Assembly: GCA_009778275.1 (NCBI GenBank)
Contig: WRKC01000049.1
Coordinates: 1 to 6,503 of the forward strand
Source: Methanomassiliicoccaceae archaeon
Lineage (GTDB): Archaea > Thermoplasmatota > Thermoplasmata > Methanomassiliicoccales > Methanomethylophilaceae
DNA length: 6,503 bases
Reading direction: 5' to 3'
How positions within the stretch are numbered: the first letter of the stretch is position 1; every line of letters starts with the position of its first letter. Below, one piece after another: positions 4,914-6,503 of the stretch. Both the position numbers and the translations under genes were made by a program. The notes under the pieces are model-generated. The model was given only the letters and a program-made list of their open reading frames with translations, was not told where the DNA came from and made no database searches.

Positions 4914-5369
4914 ATGGCATCGAAAAAAAAGGACGCTTCCGAGAACAACAAGAAAGGATACCAACCGAAGGCTGCCGCCAGACATGCCAAGAAGGTAAAG
5001 ACGAAACAGGAAGAGATCGAGATCCTTAAGAAAAAGATAGATAACGACAAGTACCTCGCAAAAAAATACGAGAGCGGCCGAAAAACAGAGATCAAAGCTC
5101 TTCCCAAGGGAGAACGGGCCGCCGCGAAGGCGGATCTGAAAGAATCCATCGCGAAAAGGAAAGAGGTCGAGAAGAAGGACCGGGAAACGCTCCGCATCAT
5201 GGAGAATGAGGAAAGGGCGGAGAAGAGGGAACTCGGAAAGGAACCCTTCGACGAAGAGGCATGGATCAAAGGCGGAAAGAAAAAGAAGAAAGAGGAGACG
5301 GCCCGAAAGGCGCCCGAGGAAGCCGCCGAGATACCGGAGCCGGAACTGCCCGAAGGCGGGGAGAAATAA
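4914..5369 (+). CDS. Lys/Glu-rich, probably coiled-coil protein of unknown function
   Basis: The 151-residue product was not matched to any family. It has 35 Lys and 28 Glu, about 42 percent of all residues, and no cysteine. Three zones are visible: a basic N-terminus (about 1-30: MASKKKD..., with KAAARHAKKVKTK), a charged helix-forming middle (about 31-118) with hydrophobic residues spaced as in a single long helix or coiled coil, and a lysine cluster GGKKKKKE (130-137) followed by an acidic, proline-bearing tail (139-151, PEEAAEIPEPELPE). No signal peptide or membrane segment is seen. Nucleic-acid or ribosome association is possible from the charge, but this is inference. Support for a real gene comes from the strong ribosome site, the upstream TATA elements and typical GC-rich third positions. 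It is the only gene here ending in TAA. Confidence 0.83.
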   Translation: MASKKKDASENNKKGYQPKAAARHAKKVKTKQEEIEILKKKIDNDKYLAKKYESGRKTEIKALPKGERAAAKADLKESIAKRKEVEKKDRETLRIMENEERAEKRELGKEPFDEEAWIKGGKKKKKEETARKAPEEAAEIPEPELPEGGEK

Positions 5370-5397
5370 GGCCGTCCGGACGCATTAACATTTTAAA
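5370..5397 (+). promoter_or_regulatory. Short palindrome and possible TATA element between the Lys/Glu-rich gene and the surface-protein gene
   Basis: Directly after the TAA stop, GGCCGTCCGGACGC contains the perfect 10-bp palindrome CGTCCGGACG (5373-5382). It equals the stem of the 4798 terminator with the three-base loop removed, but lacks a good T-tract. TTTTAAA at 5391-5397 could be the TATA element for the next gene, placing the start near 5420. Both calls are weak. Confidence 0.35.
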
Positions 5398-5433
5398 CCC
5401 CTCTTCGATATTCAACGGACTACATTGAGGTCT

Positions 5434-6503
5434 ATGAATGCGGGGGGCCCTCATCGACGCTCAAGCGACGACGAGGAGAGCATCATCAACCGGAGGTCGG
5501 CTGCCGTTATTGCGTGCATTGCCGTCGCCGTTATCGTCGGCGCAGCGTGCGCGTTCATGTTCTTAAACAACGGGGAAGACGATTCTTATAAAGTCACATA
5601 CTTCAAAAAGGGAAAGATGGTCTCCGAGGAAACGGTGCCCGCCGGAACTTACGTAACAATTATAGACGGCATCGGCGCGGACGACGACCAGGAAAGGTTC
5701 ATCGGCTGGAACACCCGATCCGACATGTCCGGCTCCACCCTGCTGCCCGGAACACTGTACAGGGTGGACAGGAGCATTTCGCTGCACGCGATGGCCGCGG
5801 GCTCAGAAATGTTCGCCATCATACTTCCGGAAAAGAAAGAGGGATTCAATATCACCGCAGACCCGATGATGGTCGTCAGAGGCGGCAGTTCGATCATATC
5901 GTATTCTCTTGAACCCAGCCACGTGGACGACGACCTGGTCATCTTCGTCAATGGCAATCCGATGAAGCTTGATGCAATGAAAAGGATACATCTCACCGAC
6001 ATCAACGAGGACAAGATCGTCACCGTCACGGGAATATACGACAGGCGCGAACACAGCATATCCCTGCCGGATGATCAGAGGGGGTATGTTCTGACATCAT
6101 CGGCGGAAAAGGTCCACCATGGGGAGTCTTACACCCTTGAGTTCAAACTGCTGCCGGGGTATGCAGAAACGCAGGAATTCGGGATACACGTGAACGGAGG
6201 GGATGCCAAGAGACCTTCCGAGGGAACCGTTCTGATCGAGGATGTGCGCGATAACCATGTGATCACCGTGACCGGGGTGGAACCAATAAGGTACGACATA
6301 TCCGCAGGCAGGAATGTGCTCGTATTCGTGAACGGGGCGGCCGCCTCCAAGGCAACGGTGGAAGATACGGTCACGATACAGCCGGCGGATGGGTACAGCG
6401 TACCGGAGACGTTCAACGCTCAGATCAAAGGCAAATTTACCGTTAAGGGGAATGGGTACAAAGTAACGGACAACATCGTTTTCCCTTCAATACTGAAGAT
6501 AAC
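5434..6503 (+). CDS. Membrane-anchored repeat-containing surface protein (3'-partial)
   Basis: The frame is open from ATG 5434 to the window end, giving 356 residues with no stop. A charged cytoplasmic stub (1-21, with HRRSSDDEE and NRR) precedes one hydrophobic segment (about 22-44, AAVIACIAVAVIVGAACAF). No lipobox is evident, so a signal anchor with the C-terminal part outside is inferred. Residues 51-121 look like a degenerate Listeria-Bacteroides (InlB B-type) repeat: YKVTYFKKG..., VPAGTYVTI, then FIGWNTRSDMSGSTLLPGT and LHAMA. From 124 on, two repeats of about 80 residues and part of a third follow, each probably a beta-sandwich. Such proteins serve adhesion or cell-surface roles; no enzyme motif is seen. 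GAGGT lies only two bases before the ATG, so the start is moderately sure. An in-frame TTG occurs at 5425. Confidence 0.82.
   Translation, partial: MNAGGPHRRSSDDEESIINRRSAAVIACIAVAVIVGAACAFMFLNNGEDDSYKVTYFKKGKMVSEETVPAGTYVTIIDGIGADDDQERFIGWNTRSDMSGSTLLPGTLYRVDRSISLHAMAAGSEMFAIILPEKKEGFNITADPMMVVRGGSSIISYSLEPSHVDDDLVIFVNGNPMKLDAMKRIHLTDINEDKIVTVTGIYDRREHSISLPDDQRGYVLTSSAEKVHHGESYTLEFKLLPGYAETQEFGIHVNGGDAKRPSEGTVLIEDVRDNHVITVTGVEPIRYDISAGRNVLVFVNGAAASKATVEDTVTIQPADGYSVPETFNAQIKGKFTVKGNGYKVTDNIVFPSILKI
5803..6285 (+). repeat. Two tandem protein repeats of about 80 residues in the surface protein
   Basis: Residues 124-203 and 204-284 align by eye. Shared positions are I.LP....G(F/Y).(I/L)T, V..G.S, a late (I/H)VNG core, then (L/I).D......(V/I)TVTG(I/V). 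The LP marks are 80 residues apart and the VTG marks 81. A diverged third copy seems to begin near residue 285 with YDISAGRNVLVFVNGA and runs out of the window. Divergence is high, so the duplication is old. Confidence 0.65.

Noticed and set aside
4883..5269. Ser/Phe-rich minus-strand frame that looks membrane-like
   Set aside because: It is antisense of the Lys/Glu-rich gene: Lys codons read backwards give Phe and Leu, so the hydrophobicity is an artefact.
5649..6059. 136-residue minus-strand frame opposite the surface-protein gene
   Set aside because: The opposite strand has a continuous 356-codon frame with anchor and repeats; this one has no supporting motif or start site.
1..6503. CRISPR array, tRNA or rRNA gene, insertion sequence, toxin-antitoxin or phage-defence cassette
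   Set aside because: No regularly spaced repeats, tRNA-like TTCGA arms with matching stems, transposase motifs, terminal inverted repeats or recognised defence domains were found by eye.

Overview
The window reads as euryarchaeal chromosome. The markers are a complete sn-glycerol-1-phosphate dehydrogenase (archaeal lipid backbone), an archaeal-type NMN adenylyltransferase, a UPF0179 protein, TATA-box promoters and at least one probably leaderless gene. An anaerobic, methanogen-like host is suggested by an Isf-type iron-sulfur flavoprotein and a two-iron superoxide reductase. Degenerate Listeria-Bacteroides-type repeats in a surface protein, and a lack of TAG stops (8 TGA, 1 TAA, 0 TAG among nine visible stops), would fit a gut or sediment Methanomassiliicoccales-like lineage. 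That placement is inference, not proof.

Layout. Positions 1-922 (+) hold the 3' part of nadM (NMN adenylyltransferase), overlapping a stand-alone CinA C-terminal domain gene (pncC, NMN amidohydrolase). Facing them, 934-2421 (-) is a tight two-gene operon: egsA (G1P dehydrogenase) followed after 3 nt by a cysteine-rich UPF0179 gene. A 70-bp divergent promoter separates egsA from a rightward Isf-like flavoprotein (2492-3037). The 3' end of that gene overlaps by 17 bp a leftward gene (3021-3638) that looks like a degenerate HisA relative. Next come a leftward nitroreductase (3689-4261) and, divergently, a rightward superoxide reductase (4388-4789) ending in a clear hairpin/T-tract terminator. 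A Lys/Glu-rich coiled-coil-type protein (4914-5369) follows. The window ends inside a membrane-anchored, repeat-containing surface protein (5434 onward).

How the genes work together. nadM and pncC both act on nicotinamide mononucleotide and form a small NAD-metabolism unit. egsA is the committed step of archaeal membrane lipid synthesis and is co-transcribed with a conserved protein of unknown function. Isf-like flavoprotein, nitroreductase and superoxide reductase form a loose group of redox or oxygen-defence genes, two of them sharing a divergent promoter. The Lys/Glu-rich protein, the HisA-like protein and the surface protein have no assignable function. No tRNA, rRNA, CRISPR array, insertion sequence or complete novel defence system was seen.
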